DNA from: Populus alba
Taxonomy: Eukaryota; Streptophyta; Magnoliopsida; Malpighiales; Salicaceae
DNA length: 64,000 nt
Assembly: GCF_005239225.2 (NCBI RefSeq)
Contig: NC_133300.1
Coordinates: 19,643,584-19,707,583, forward strand
Reading direction: 5' to 3'
Below, piece after piece: positions 11,499 through 22,075 of this stretch. Position numbers and translations under genes: made by a program. The notes beneath the pieces are model-generated. The model did not search any database, had not been told where the DNA came from, and was given only the letters and a program-made list of their open reading frames with translations. Every line of letters begins with the position of its first letter. Position 1 is the first letter of the stretch.

Positions 11499-14250
11499 TC
11501 TCCCCTCAAACTCACGATGCGGCAGCTACAAGCATCGAGAGTTTGCCAACTAGAAAACGAAAACGAGATATGGAATGCGCCTTGGTAAAGAAATCTGCAA
11601 TCTGCAATGAAGAAGGAACAAAGGGCAAAGTAATGGTTCCATGCTTGAGATGATGACGAGTAAGATGACAATCGATTTCAATGTGCTTAGTCCGCTCATG
11701 AAAAACCGAGTTGTGAGCAATCTGAATAGAACTCTGGTTGTCACAATACATAGGAGTAGGATGGGAAAAGGAAACTCCCATATCAGCAAGTAACCAACGT
11801 AACCAAATAATCTCTTTGGTAGTAGATGCCATGGCACGATATTCTGCTTCGGTGGATGATTGAGAAACAATAGATTGTTTCTTACTCTTCCAAGAAATAA
11901 GAGAATCACCTAAAAAGATACAAAACCCGGGTAACAGACTTGCGATCTGTGGGATCACTACCATGATCAGCATCAGAGTATGCACGTAACTCCAAGGAAG
12001 AGGTGGATGAAAGTAAAAGACTTTGAAAAACTGTACCCCGAAGATATCGCAAAATACGAAGAACAGCTGCCCAATGAACAGTAGTAGGAGAAGCAACAAA
12101 ACTGACTAACAACATGAACAGCATATGCAATATCTGGACGAGTAATGGTGAGATATACCAAACTCCCAACAATAGTTGCGGTATAAAGTAGGATCTATCA
12201 AAGGTAAACCATCAGAAGAAGAGTACCTTGCGTTTAACCTCAATAGGAGTATCCACAGTCTTGTTATCAGTAAGTCTAGCCCGCTCAAGAATATCTGCAA
12301 CATTTTCGACTGAGAAAGAAGTAACCTCTAGGTGAGTACGCTACCTCAATACCCAGGAAATATCGAAGATAACCCAAATCCTTCATCTCAAATCGTCTAG
12401 CCAACTCTGTCTTCAAAACTGAAATACCATCAATGTCATCACCAGTAATAATCATGTCATCAACATATAAAGACAGAATGATACGACCTGCATCAGTGCA
12501 CTTAATAAAAAGAGCAGAATCATGACTGCTAGAAACAAAAGCCAAGTGACGAGATCACAATAGAGAATTTCTCAAACCAAGCACGGGGTGCTTGTTTGAG
12601 ACCATATAATGCTTTCTTAAGCTTACAAACATATCCAGAGTCATGTGAAATACCAGGAGGGGTGCCATATAAACTTCTTCTTTGAAGATCTCCATTCAAG
12701 AAGGCATTTTTAACATCAAGTTGAGAAATATGCCATTGACGAATCGAAGCTACGGCAATAAGAGTACGAATAGTAGTCATTTTTTGCAACCGGAGCAAAT
12801 GTCTCCTCATAGTCCATACCATACTGTTGAGAGTATCCTTTGGCAACCAACCTAGCTTTATATCGCTCAATAGACCCATCAGAATTAGTCTTGATCTTAT
12901 ACACCCAACAACAACCAACAACACTCTTACCAGGAGGTAGAGGAACCAGATCCCAAGTATCTGTCTTATGCAATGCAGAAAGTTCCTCATCCATAGCTTG
13001 CTGCCAAAGCGGATCAAGAATTGCCTCTTTATAGGAAAAGGGCTCAACAAGACAATGAATAGAGGCTAAAAAGGAAGTAAATGATGAAGAATAACAAGAA
13101 TAAGCAAAATCTGGTAGTTTTGTGGACTTACGAATACGGATGGACTGACGTGGAGGTGGATCCACAATCTCAGATGAAGCTTGAGGGGCTGTAGATGAGA
13201 ATGGAGCTTCAGGTGTGCCAGAGAGTAAAGTACCAGTACCTGCAGAGTTATGAGTACAAATTGATCGAACATGGGGAGAGCTATCATTACCAGAATCCTC
13301 AGAAAATGGATCTATACTAATAAGATCAGATTTAGTCAGGTTATGAGTAGTGGATGGAATAGAAAAGAAAGGTATATGCTCAAGGAAGACAACATGACGA
13401 GACACATAAAGTTTCTGAGTGATTGGATCAAAACAACGATAACCCTTTTTACCTTCACCATAGCCCAAGAAGACACAAATAGCGGATCGAGAGGATAGCT
13501 TACTTCGTTCTACATGAGGACGAAGAACGAAACAAGTACAACCAAAGACTCTAAATGAGGAATAATCAGGGACATACCCATATAACTTTTCAAAAGGAGA
13601 TAGACCCGAACTATGAGAAGATGGAATTGTATTAATCAAGCTTACAGCAGTAAGAACAGCTTCTCCCCAAAACTCACTAGGAACAAAAGCAGACAACAAG
13701 AGAGAACGAGCAGTTTCGACAATGTGCCTATGTTTTCTTTCAGCAACACCATTTTGCTCAGGAGTATCTGTACATGAAGTTTGGTGGATGGTTCCATCTA
13801 AGGTAAGCAATTGGCAAAATTTACTAGAAGTGTATTCCCCACCTAAATCACACCTAAAGCATTTGATCACAGTAGAATATTGAGTTTTTGATAAAGAGCT
13901 CGAAAAGCTGCATATATCTCAAAGAATTCAGAACGATGTTTCATTAAATAAACCCAACAATAACGAGTATGATCATCAATAAAAGAGACATAATATCGAG
14001 ACCCTCCTTTTTGTGGCAACAGGAGAAGGTCCCCATACATCAGAATGAATCAAATCAAACGGTGAAGAAGAAACAGAAATACTTCGATTAAAAGGTAAGG
14101 CGGAAAATTTTGCCAATTTACATCCACTACAATCAGAAATGTCACAAGTTTTCAAATTTCCTAAAAGCTCCTGTGGATGCCAAAAATCTCAAACGAGAAG
14201 ACGAAACATGACCTAGACGGGAATGCCATAAATAAAAAACTAGAAGATGA
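11499..14250 (-). pseudogene. Copia pol (integrase, RT, RNase H), frame-broken
   Basis: In 5' to 3' order on the minus strand: the GAG-pre-integrase region (about 14110-14250), the integrase core including a GGEYTS segment and [10 protein letters not shown] (13650-13860), RT starting near WDLVPLPPG (about 12900-13000), [10 protein letters not shown] (about 12700), ALYGLKQAPRAW (about 12580-12620), the catalytic YVDDM (about 12450), then RNase H with STEAEYRAM (about 11830-11860), CDNQS and RTKHIEID, ending near 11512. The domains are complete in order but spread over several frames. Almost every shift is one extra base in a short homopolymer, for example at 14230-14232, 14182-14186, 14008-14012, 13884-13894, 12780-12785, 12537-12540, 12233-12235, 12098-12101 and 11929-11931. 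Confidence 0.9.
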
Positions 14251-15690
14251 AATACTCAAACGAAAGGAAGACAAATCAATTGTAGTAGTAGCAGCGGCAG
14301 CAGCAGCAACTGGCACTTTTAACTCATCCAAAATATATAGTCCATTCTCCCTACGGCCTGTCCCAATCAGCTTCTGAGACTGCAGATCCTGTATACAACA
14401 AAAGGAACCAGAAAACATGACTAAATAATCACCAGAATCACATATTTGACCAACAGACGCAAGATTCAATTTGAGTTGTGGAATAAGATAAACATTAGGG
14501 AGAGACATGTGAGGTGTGACAACAGAACCAACACCTGCTAAGGGCATTTGAGTGCCATCAGCAGTCATAACAGGAATGGAGGATAAAGGGGATACATAGG
14601 TAAAAGATGAGGAATCTGAAGACATATGATGAGAAGCACCAGAATCCAAGACCCATTCAGAATGTGACATACCTGAGGAACTATGAGGCAACTGACCTAT
14701 GGAAGAAGAAGCGGACATTGCTTGTGGCTGCAAGGAGAGAAACTTCTGAAATTGCTCAGCCAAAATATTAGGATCGGTAATAGAACTCGAGGAAGCTACT
14801 GCTGCAGTATTGTGGTGTTGTGGTTTATAACCCTGAGGTGGTCTATGAGCATTAGATTGTGACTGATTTTCAGGCTTCCAAGCTTGATTCTGATGTCTCA
14901 ACTTAGGACACTGAGCCTTCCAATGACCTTTCTGCTTACAGAAGCTGCACTCATCGAAGCCAACCCTTGTGTGAGACTTATTCTGATGATTAGAGAATGA
15001 CCTAGAAGGTACTGCTAGTACTGAAGGATTTGAAGCAGAAAGAATTCCTTTTTCAGAATAAGACTGAAAACGTATTTCTTCAGCCAATAACTCACTGACA
15101 ACAGAGTCAACAGAAGGCAGTGGAGAACGATGCAGAATTGAACCTCTAAGTCCTTCGAAATCACTGCGAAGTGCTGTTAAAAACTGTACCAATCTTTGCT
15201 GCTCTCTACGCTTAATATAGGCACCACATGCCTTTAATTCTGTCGATTCAGTAAGAGCCAATTGATCCCAAAGATCTGTCATAGCAGAATAAAACTCCTG
15301 AATACTCATATTCTTCTGATGAAGAGCTCGTATGTCATTCTCTAATTGATACTGTTTTGCAAAATTTGATTGTGTGAATAACCTTTGCAGGTGATCCCAA
15401 ACCTCTTTTGCTGTCTCATATTTCGCCAACTGCGTACCTATTGAATGCTCAACAGAATTGTTGATCCAAGTAATGATCTTTGCATTATTTGCTTCCCATG
15501 TATCTATCAAACCAGCATCCCCCTTCTCAATATTCTTAGGTATCACATAAGTTCCACTAACATACCCCCACATCTTCTTACCCTTAAGGAAATTTCTCAT
15601 TACATAACTCCAATATGAATAGTTCTTCCCATCCAACCTCACACTCACAGACTGAAGCGAATCATCTCTTTCAGTAGCCATAATCAACAA
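14161..15690 (-). CDS. Copia gag and protease polyprotein part
   Basis: One unbroken frame of 509 codons. The more plausible start is the ATG at MATERDD, three codons inside. Gag comes first, with the UBN2-type helical region (YWSYVMRNFL ... WDQLALTE). A CCHC zinc knuckle for RNA binding (CSFCKQKGHWKAQC, about residues 245-260) follows, then a Gln/Ser-rich linker and the aspartic protease active site DSGASHHM (about residue 350). The last about 40 residues, from roughly SISSSS on, are a shifted reading of the following domain, so the true gag-pro part ends near 14250. Normally it would be continuous with pol as one polyprotein that forms the virus-like particle. Confidence 0.88.
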   Translation of the reverse strand: MLIMATERDDSLQSVSVRLDGKNYSYWSYVMRNFLKGKKMWGYVSGTYVIPKNIEKGDAGLIDTWEANNAKIITWINNSVEHSIGTQLAKYETAKEVWDHLQRLFTQSNFAKQYQLENDIRALHQKNMSIQEFYSAMTDLWDQLALTESTELKACGAYIKRREQQRLVQFLTALRSDFEGLRGSILHRSPLPSVDSVVSELLAEEIRFQSYSEKGILSASNPSVLAVPSRSFSNHQNKSHTRVGFDECSFCKQKGHWKAQCPKLRHQNQAWKPENQSQSNAHRPPQGYKPQHHNTAAVASSSSITDPNILAEQFQKFLSLQPQAMSASSSIGQLPHSSSGMSHSEWVLDSGASHHMSSDSSSFTYVSPLSSIPVMTADGTQMPLAGVGSVVTPHMSLPNVYLIPQLKLNLASVGQICDSGDYLVMFSGSFCCIQDLQSQKLIGTGRRENGLYILDELKVPVAAAAAATTTIDLSSFRLSISSSSFLFMAFPSRSCFVFSFEIFGIHRSF

Positions 15691-16054
15691 TCACAAAATA
15701 ACCAGAATGCAAAAGCAGCGGAAGACAAAATACTCAATTGCAGAAACTAAACAAATATCTTCTCGAAATTATACGATTACTCCCAAAACACAAAACAAAT
15801 TTGCAAAAACTGAACGCAGATACCAAATTACAGAAGCTGAAGGGAAGACGAAATACCAAAATAATTGCAGAAACTGTCGAAAATACCAAAATAATTGCAG
15901 AGACTGTCGAAATACCTAATTTTGCAGAAGCGGAAGACAAAATATCACTCCAAAAAAAAAATTGTCTTAACCCCCAGCCAACTCACCGCAGAGTTGGATC
16001 CGCGAAGCTGTATTTGGGATTAAGCTTCGTTCCATAAAACCAGCTCTGATACCA
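15691..16054 (-). other. Copia 5' leader and primer-binding site
   Basis: Untranslated leader between the PBS (16043-16054) and gag. It contains a direct repeat of about 30 bp (about 15857-15917; shared word ACCAAAATAATTGCAGA), the two copies adjacent. No coding sequence is seen. Confidence 0.8.
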
Positions 16055-16219
16055 TGTGAAACTAATTGAGATCAAACACAAAAAGGAGGCTAGAATTCTG
16101 AATAAACTGTATATTATGAATGCATAGTCTTAACCTAATTACAAATAAAGTATATATAGGTTAAACTGAAAGTACTATTCTACCCTTAATAAATAAGACA
16201 ACATAAATATTATTTAACA
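16055..16219 (-). repeat. Copia 5' LTR
   Basis: 165 bp, TG...CA ends. The PBS is directly adjacent on the minus strand. Confidence 0.95.
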
Positions 16220-18472
16220 AAAACAACAGGGAGCACCAGCAGAAAGGTACGGCGCTTCTTTACAAGTTCTAATATGATTCCATTCCGTTTAAAAATGGGT
16301 CATAAGATAAAGAAGATCATAGAAAGACTAGCTCAGATTTCATCTCTTAGGTCTGAGTTCAACCTCAGCGAGCAAGCTATTGATTGTAGCCATGTCTTGC
16401 ATGAGGAAACAGAGATGAACCGATCCTTTGAGAGCTTTTCCGGTCTTATCGGAAGAGATAAAGACAGAGAACGCATCATCAACCTTTTAAGAGCACCTAT
16501 AAAGGTTGGTGATGCACATCCCCTTGTCCTTCCAATAGTAGGAATGGGAGGCTTGGGGAAGACATCTCTTGCCAAATCGGTGTGTGATGCTGAAAATGTA
16601 AGAAGTCATTTTGATCTGAAGATGGAGGCATGTGTTTCAGATGATTTTTCCTTGAAACTAGTGATACAAAAAATCATTTAAATCTGCAACTGGGGAAAGA
16701 TGTGCGGATTTGGATGAGGGTGAGCTTAATAAAAAACTTGAAGATATTATGAAGGGTAAGAAATACTTGCTTCTTTTGGATGATGTATGGAATGATGAAG
16801 CTCAAAAATGGTTGTTGTTGAAGCCTTTGTTATCAAAAAGGTGCTGATGGAAGTAAGATTATAGTAACTACCCGTAGTCGACGTGTTGCTGAGATTATGG
16901 GTACTGATGCTGCGCACAACCTAAGTTTTCTTGGTCAAGAGGACTGTCTGTCGTTGTTTTACAAGTGTGCATTCAAGGAAGGGCAAATGGAGTTGAATCC
17001 AAATTTGGTTGGAGTTGGGAAAGAAATAGTGGAGAAATGCAAGCAAGTTCCTCTGGCAGTGATTAACTTGGGGACTCAACTGTATGGTAAGACTGATGAA
17101 AAAGAGTGGAAATCGGTGAGAGACAGTGAGAAGTGGGAAGAAGAGGGAGATGGCATTTTACCTGCCTTGAAAATAAGCTATCAAAGACTGCCGACTCACT
17201 TGAAAAGATGCTTTCTTTATTGTTCTGTTTTTCCAAAAGATTACTTGTTCCGAGATCTCTTAATGGTGCAATTTTGGATGGCACATGGGCTCATTCTTCA
17301 ATCATCAAATCCAAATGAGAAGTTGGAAGATGTTGGCTTGCGTTATGTGCGCCAGTTGATCTCAAGATGTTTCTTCCAAGATTATGAGGATTTCAATTAT
17401 GTAGCTGCCTTTAAGATGCATGATTTAATGCATGATCTTGCATCATCATTGGCTCAAAATGAGTTTTCAATCATAAGCTCTCAAAACCACCAAATTTTCC
17501 AAAACGACCCGTCATTTGTCAGTTCTTGACTCTGATTTCATTTTTCCATCAAACTCTCTCCAAGTTCCCAAACAACTTCCATCAAGTGCGGTCAATAGTC
17601 TTTGCAGATAGTATAGTGGGGCCTACATGCAAAACAAACTTTGAGAAATGTTTGTTAGAATTTAAGCATTTGCGGTCTTTGGAATTAATGGATGTTTCTG
17701 AATTTGATTCTTTTCCGGAGAGGATTGGCGCCTTGAAACATTTGAGATATATCGATTTTGGGAACACAAAAATAAAAAGACTCCCAAAATCTTTTTTCAA
17801 ATTGCAAAACTTGCAAGCTATGGTTACAGGTTTTGAATTAGAAGAGCTGCCCAAAGATGTGAGGTACATGACCAGCCTTAGATTTTTAGATCTAACTACT
17901 CAGCAAAAGCGGTTGCCAGAAGGAGGATTGGGTGTTTGGAGTGTCTTCAAACTTTATTCATTGGTTATTGTAAAAATCTAGAAAATTTGTGCGAAGATAT
18001 GCAAGGTCTTAGAAGTCTTCAAAAATTGTTTATTCTTGGATGTGATAGCTTGATTTCTCTGCCAAAAAGCATAAAATGCCTAACTACTCTGGAAGAATTA
18101 TTTATTATGAACTGTGATGAGCTTGATTTGATGACGATAGAAGAAAAGAATGAGGAAAAAATTCAACCTCTTTCCCTTTCCCTTCGTATTGTAATGTTTG
18201 GCAACTTACCATCAACTATTGCTTTACCAGAACAGTTTCTTCAAGGATCTGCAGAATCCTTACAAACATTTCTCATCAAAGAATGTCCAAGCATTGGAGA
18301 AATGCCAGAGTGCATCAGCAATTTAAAAAAACTTCAAAATCTTGAGATCAATGATTGTCCAAGGTTGAGCAAAAGGTGCCGAAGGGAAACAGGAGAAGAT
18401 TGGCCCAAGATCAAACATATCCCTATAATCAAGGTTGACGATGATGACAATGGTGAAGAAACATCTGATTAG

Positions 18473-19548
18473 GTACGGGTTATGAGTATTTAAATATATC
18501 ATATTTAGTTTCATATTTTTATCCATTCTTCAATTCTTTTTTTCCTTTTAAATTCTTTTCAATGTTTATTTGACAAAACCTCTTGTGTTTTGGAGGGGCA
18601 GGTTCAAGCGGAACTCCATGAGATTTAACCAGAGCAAAAGAACAAGACAAGGCATGTCGTGTCATGATAAAATGCAAAGTTAACTAATTCATCAAGCAAT
18701 TTAAATTTCTTTGAGCTTAATACATTATTATTAAATTCTATTTTTGTCTAATTTCTTCAGGTTTACTACTGTGAGGGTCCTGTCGACTAAGATCTTCTTC
18801 AACAGTTTGTCACTTACGAAGATCAGTTTAAGGCTCGGAGTGTCTGCAATGTGTAATTTCCTTGGCTAGCTGTGTGTGATGATTTGTCATCAATAAATTT
18901 ATAAACATTTGGTTGTTCTGAATTATTGGCTTGCCTCTTTATTTTATTCAACTTATCTTATTTAAAATATTGTTAATTTTATGAAGTTAATTTTATTATT
19001 ATTACTATTTTTAATTTGTGTTAATTTGTGATTTAGTGAATAAATTAAAGTTTTGATTTTGACTGAATTTAATTAATTAAATTCGCAAAGAGGGTATTGA
19101 AATCATGTAGAAAATGAAGGATTTTATGTGAAAGCCAGGCAGTTTTTTTTATTTGCTTGTGCACGTTTGTTTATTTTCGATTTTGAAGAATTTATGTATG
19201 TTTCGTAGGCTAATTTTTTGGATTAGGTATAATGTAGATATGATGGATCTATCTTGCTTCTTATGCTGAACCTATGATATTTCAGTGATTTGATTCTTCC
19301 AATAAAGTCGACGATTACATTAGGAGAATCTCTATGGTGTTCTCTGATGAATGTGAAACATCCCCTTCCCATACCTTCTTTATAATGTTAGAAAATTTTC
19401 TAGTTTTTTAGAAACTTCATGGATGCTTCTGATAGATGACTTGATATATTTCTGTTTCTTATATTTCTATGTACCTATTATTAAAATATTTCTCAAATTA
19501 ATCTCCCATTATTGAAGTTAACCTAACTCTAATTACATCTTCATTCAA
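18473..19548 (+). other. 3' flank of NLR copy A
   Basis: Matches 59495-60230 downstream of copy B. It carries a possible 3' intron: donor at about 18472 (AGGTACGG) and acceptor at about 18601 (GGGGCAG). Copy A has about 320 bp (roughly 19147-19470) that copy B lacks. At 19548 the NLR homology stops abruptly and DJ-1 sequence begins. Confidence 0.75.
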
Positions 19549-20352
19549 AATTATCATATTAATATTATCACTACTACACTGCCACCACAATCGCAACCAC
19601 CATCATCACTAAGATCACCACGGCCACTACCGGCATTCATTTCAGTTATCACAAAATTATTATTACATTAAGAAAATGTCTTTTATTATCTTATTAATTA
19701 ATCAAAAATTAAAATTTTAATACCAAATATATGTGAAGATTAGCCTCAAAGTACTAGATTTTATCCACTAAACTACTCAAAGAAGACATACATCAATGAT
19801 AAAACCCAATAATCTGCAGATTAATGGAAGCAAAGTGTGAGGTAAGCAATATATATAGAGAAAAACAAATGCATATTTTGAATAAGTTAAAAATTAACTT
19901 TACAAATCCATAAAAAAGGAAAAAAAAAATTTCTTATATTCACCAATTATTGAAAAAATAATGCTAAAAACTAAAGCTTCGATGACCGAACTAAGATGGA
20001 TCAGCAAATTAATAAACTTTTTCAAAAACAGCCACAAAAAAAAAAAAAAAAAAAGAATCCAATATGATGATTAAATGTATATAATGAGGGAGAGAGTACC
20101 TGATAACCAGCAGAATCATGAATTGCAGTGCGGCAAATATCCCCAGCTTTCTTGCCAGGGCAAGCAGCATCAACAACAATCCCATAAGCCTGCAAAGCTT
20201 GAAATGGAACCATAGCCTACAAAAAACAAGAACCCGCAATTCTTCATCAATCCAAGATTCAAGAAACAATTCAAGATAGATAAAAAACAAAAGCAGCCCA
20301 CCTCATGATCTTCCATGTAATCACCACATAACAGTAAAACACTCTTGCCCAT
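19549..20352 (-). pseudogene. DJ-1-like 5' fragment, copy 2
   Basis: Exon 1 (about 20302-20352, starting MGKSVLLLCGDYMEDHE), exon 2 (about 20101-20218) and part of intron 2 of the gene at 438-4142 are repeated here. This copy keeps the sense codon TGC for Cys at AACPGKK, where copy 1 has TGA. No later exons are present; the homology ends at 19549 against NLR flank. An Ogre LTR begins about 143 bp upstream of the ATG. It is a truncated duplicate and cannot encode a DJ-1 domain. Confidence 0.9.
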
Positions 20353-20399
20353 TTTTTATACTGAAAATTAAGCTTGAGCTTGAGTTCTTTCGTGGTTCT

Positions 20400-20482
20400 A
20401 TGCTTCTTCTTCTTCTTTTTTTTTTGTTTTTTTTGTTTTGTTTTGTTTTTGTTTTTTTTTTTTTTTTTCTGTTTTTTTTTTG
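20400..20482. repeat. T-rich low-complexity tract
   Basis: Runs of T broken by single G or C. It is expanded relative to the equivalent place in copy 1 (about 4195-4250). Confidence 0.9.
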
Positions 20483-20894
20483 TGGAGTTCGTGAGTGTTG
20501 TAACCAAATTTTGACCCACTTATTGTTAAATTAATTTTAAGAAGGGTAAATCTTGAAAATTAAAAGACCAGGGGGTTCGAATGCAAGGATTTAGAAACTT
20601 CAAGGACTAGATTGGAAATGACCATTCTCAGCCCAAAACAGCACCGTTTCAATCAGGTGCTGTCCGTCATCTTCGTCTCACCGAACGTCCGCCTGCAAAG
20701 AAGGAAACAAAAGCGTGAAACACCAGTATCCTAACCCATTCAAAATACAGAAAAGCAATAATTATCTTCATGATAATTACAACCCGACGAGATAAAGATT
20801 GCACTTTGAATTCGAGTCCTAGCAGGAACCGTCTCCCTCAGTCGTGCTTATCAAGAGGAGAGACGTGAGGCTGAGGGGGAGGAAAATTGATCCC

Positions 20895-20902
20895 TATAAA
20901 TA
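20895..20902 (+). promoter_or_regulatory. TATA box of the Ogre LTR
   Basis: TATAAATA about 400 bp into the LTR; it is the best core promoter match in the LTR. The inferred transcript start is about 30 bp downstream. Confidence 0.55.
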
Positions 20903-21323
20903 CCCAACAATTAACAACGCCAAGGAGGAGGAAAAACCCAGAATTTACCCAGAAAAACAGAGATAAGAACAGGAAACCGAGCAAAAAAAAAAAACCCAAA
21001 AACAGAGCAATTAACAAAAAAAAAAAACAGAGAAAACAAAACACAAAAAAAAAGAGACAGAGAAGAACAGTATCACCAGCCAGATTTCATCCCTTCTAGA
21101 AATCAGTTTTCATCCGAACTGTTTTCACCCCTACAGAAACCCAATTGATCACCGAACCGTAGATCATTGACATAAAGCAGTCGAGCCACACCGTCGCCTC
21201 AACCTGCCTCAGCATCGCCAGAAACAGAAAGCAGTCGACTCAAAGGAACCAGACCAGCGTTGCAATCTTTTTCAATCTCCAAAAACAGGTTCGCTTCCTT
21301 TTTCATTTTTTCTCTGCTCTTCG

Positions 21324-21474
21324 TGTTCAAATAATTGTTTGAACAGTGCGAAGGTAATTTAATTACCTTCGCACTGTTGATGCACGCGTGATCTGTTTCA
21401 CGCGTGCATCTTGTGTAGCCGGGTTGGCTGGGTTCAGCCCAGCCCTTGTGGGGCTGAGCTGAGCCCAGCCACAA
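21324..21474 (+). other. Run of five hairpins in the Ogre leader
   Basis: 21324-21345: 8-bp arms, 6-nt loop. 21342-21378: perfect 18-bp arms around one base. 21379-21410: perfect 13-bp arms, loop TCTGTT. 21426-21444: 7-bp arms GGCTGGG/CCCAGCC, loop TTCAG. 21446-21474: 6-bp outer plus 4-bp inner arms. The second and third abut with no spacer. Arms were read directly from the sequence; the function is unknown. Confidence 0.9.
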
Positions 21475-21666
21475 ATATATATACTTGCTGGGTTGGATTT
21501 AGCCCAGCCCAGCCCCAAAAAAAAAAAAAAAAACAAGTAAAAAAATATAAAATATTAAAAATATATAATAAAAAATTGTGTATGTAAAAAATATATACAT
21601 AAATGATTTTTTTTTATTCATTGAAAAAAAAACACACAAAATAAAATAGGATAAATTTATTTAGTA

Positions 21667-22075
21667 TATTCACCGACGCCAGAGTCGGGAATAAAACAAT
21701 ACTAGGGTAAATTTATTTTATTTTATTTTGTTTCGCATGCATAAAAAAATAATTTGATAAAGAAATGAATTGATTTTTATTTGTTTATTCACATAAGATA
21801 AAATAGGATAAATTTATTTAGTATATTCATCGACGCCAGAGTCGGGAATAAAAAAAATACTAGGATAAAGTTATTTTATTTTGTTTCGCATGCATAAAAA
21901 AATAATTTGATAAAAAATAAATTGATTTCTACTTGTTTATTCACTGACGCCAGAGTCAGGAATATAATAAAATGATGATATGAGTTTATTTATTTTGATA
22001 CCTACGTAATATTTACCAACGCCAGAGTTGGAAATATACGTAGTTGAATATTCACTGGCGCCAGAGTCAGGAATA
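21667..22075 (+). repeat. Five copies of a 27-nt hairpin with loop GCCAGA
   Basis: Copies at 21667-21693, 21824-21850, 21938-21964, 22010-22036 and 22049-22075. Each has an outer stem TATTC/GAATA (TATTT/AAATA in copy 4), a single unpaired A on the 5' side, an inner 5-bp stem, and the loop GCCAGA. Inner stems are CCGAC/GTCGG, TCGAC/GTCGG, CTGAC/GTCAG, CCAAC/GTTGG and CTGGC/GTCAG. In copy 4 the stem extends outward by seven more pairs (from 22002 to 22043). Confidence 0.9.

Larger units (their letters stand above)
11334..16219 (-). mobile_element. Ty1/copia LTR retrotransposon, 4886 bp
   Basis: The 165-bp LTRs at 11334-11498 and 16055-16219 appear identical by eye. The target-site duplication AAAAC is at 11329-11333 and 16220-16224. 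The PBS TGGTATCAGAGC (minus strand, 16043-16054) abuts the 5' LTR and matches initiator tRNA-Met. A purine tract follows the other LTR (minus strand TTTGAGGGGAGA, about 11499-11510). Gene order gag, protease, integrase, RT, RNase H is that of copia. The element lies antisense to the NLR, in the coding segment between the coiled coil and NB-ARC. Identical LTRs indicate a very young insertion, yet pol carries many frame breaks. Confidence 0.97.
11051..18472 (+). pseudogene. CC-NB-LRR resistance gene, copy A, interrupted by a copia element
   Basis: NLR proteins are cytoplasmic immune receptors that sense pathogen effectors. The ATG is at 11051. The coiled-coil segment, including the EDVID-like YDAEDVLDE, precedes the copia insertion at 11334-16219. 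The coding homology resumes at 16220 with the P-loop GMGGLGKTS (about 16540-16566), kinase-2 LLLLDDVW (about 16771-16794), VTTRS, RNBS-D CFLYCSVFPKD, MHD (about 17415-17430) and LRRs to GEETSD and TAG at 18470-18472. The W after kinase-2 LDDV fits the non-TIR class. Compared with copy B there are single-base shifts near 11297 (minus one), 16688 and 16840 (each plus one), about 17530 and about 17930. Non-functional as read, although some shifts are homopolymer calls. Its downstream kilobase matches that of copy B. Confidence 0.92.

Noticed and set aside
21324..21410. microRNA precursor
   Set aside because: The arms are 18 and 13 bp with tiny loops, shorter than a plant miRNA duplex plus lower stem, and they sit in a retroelement leader.
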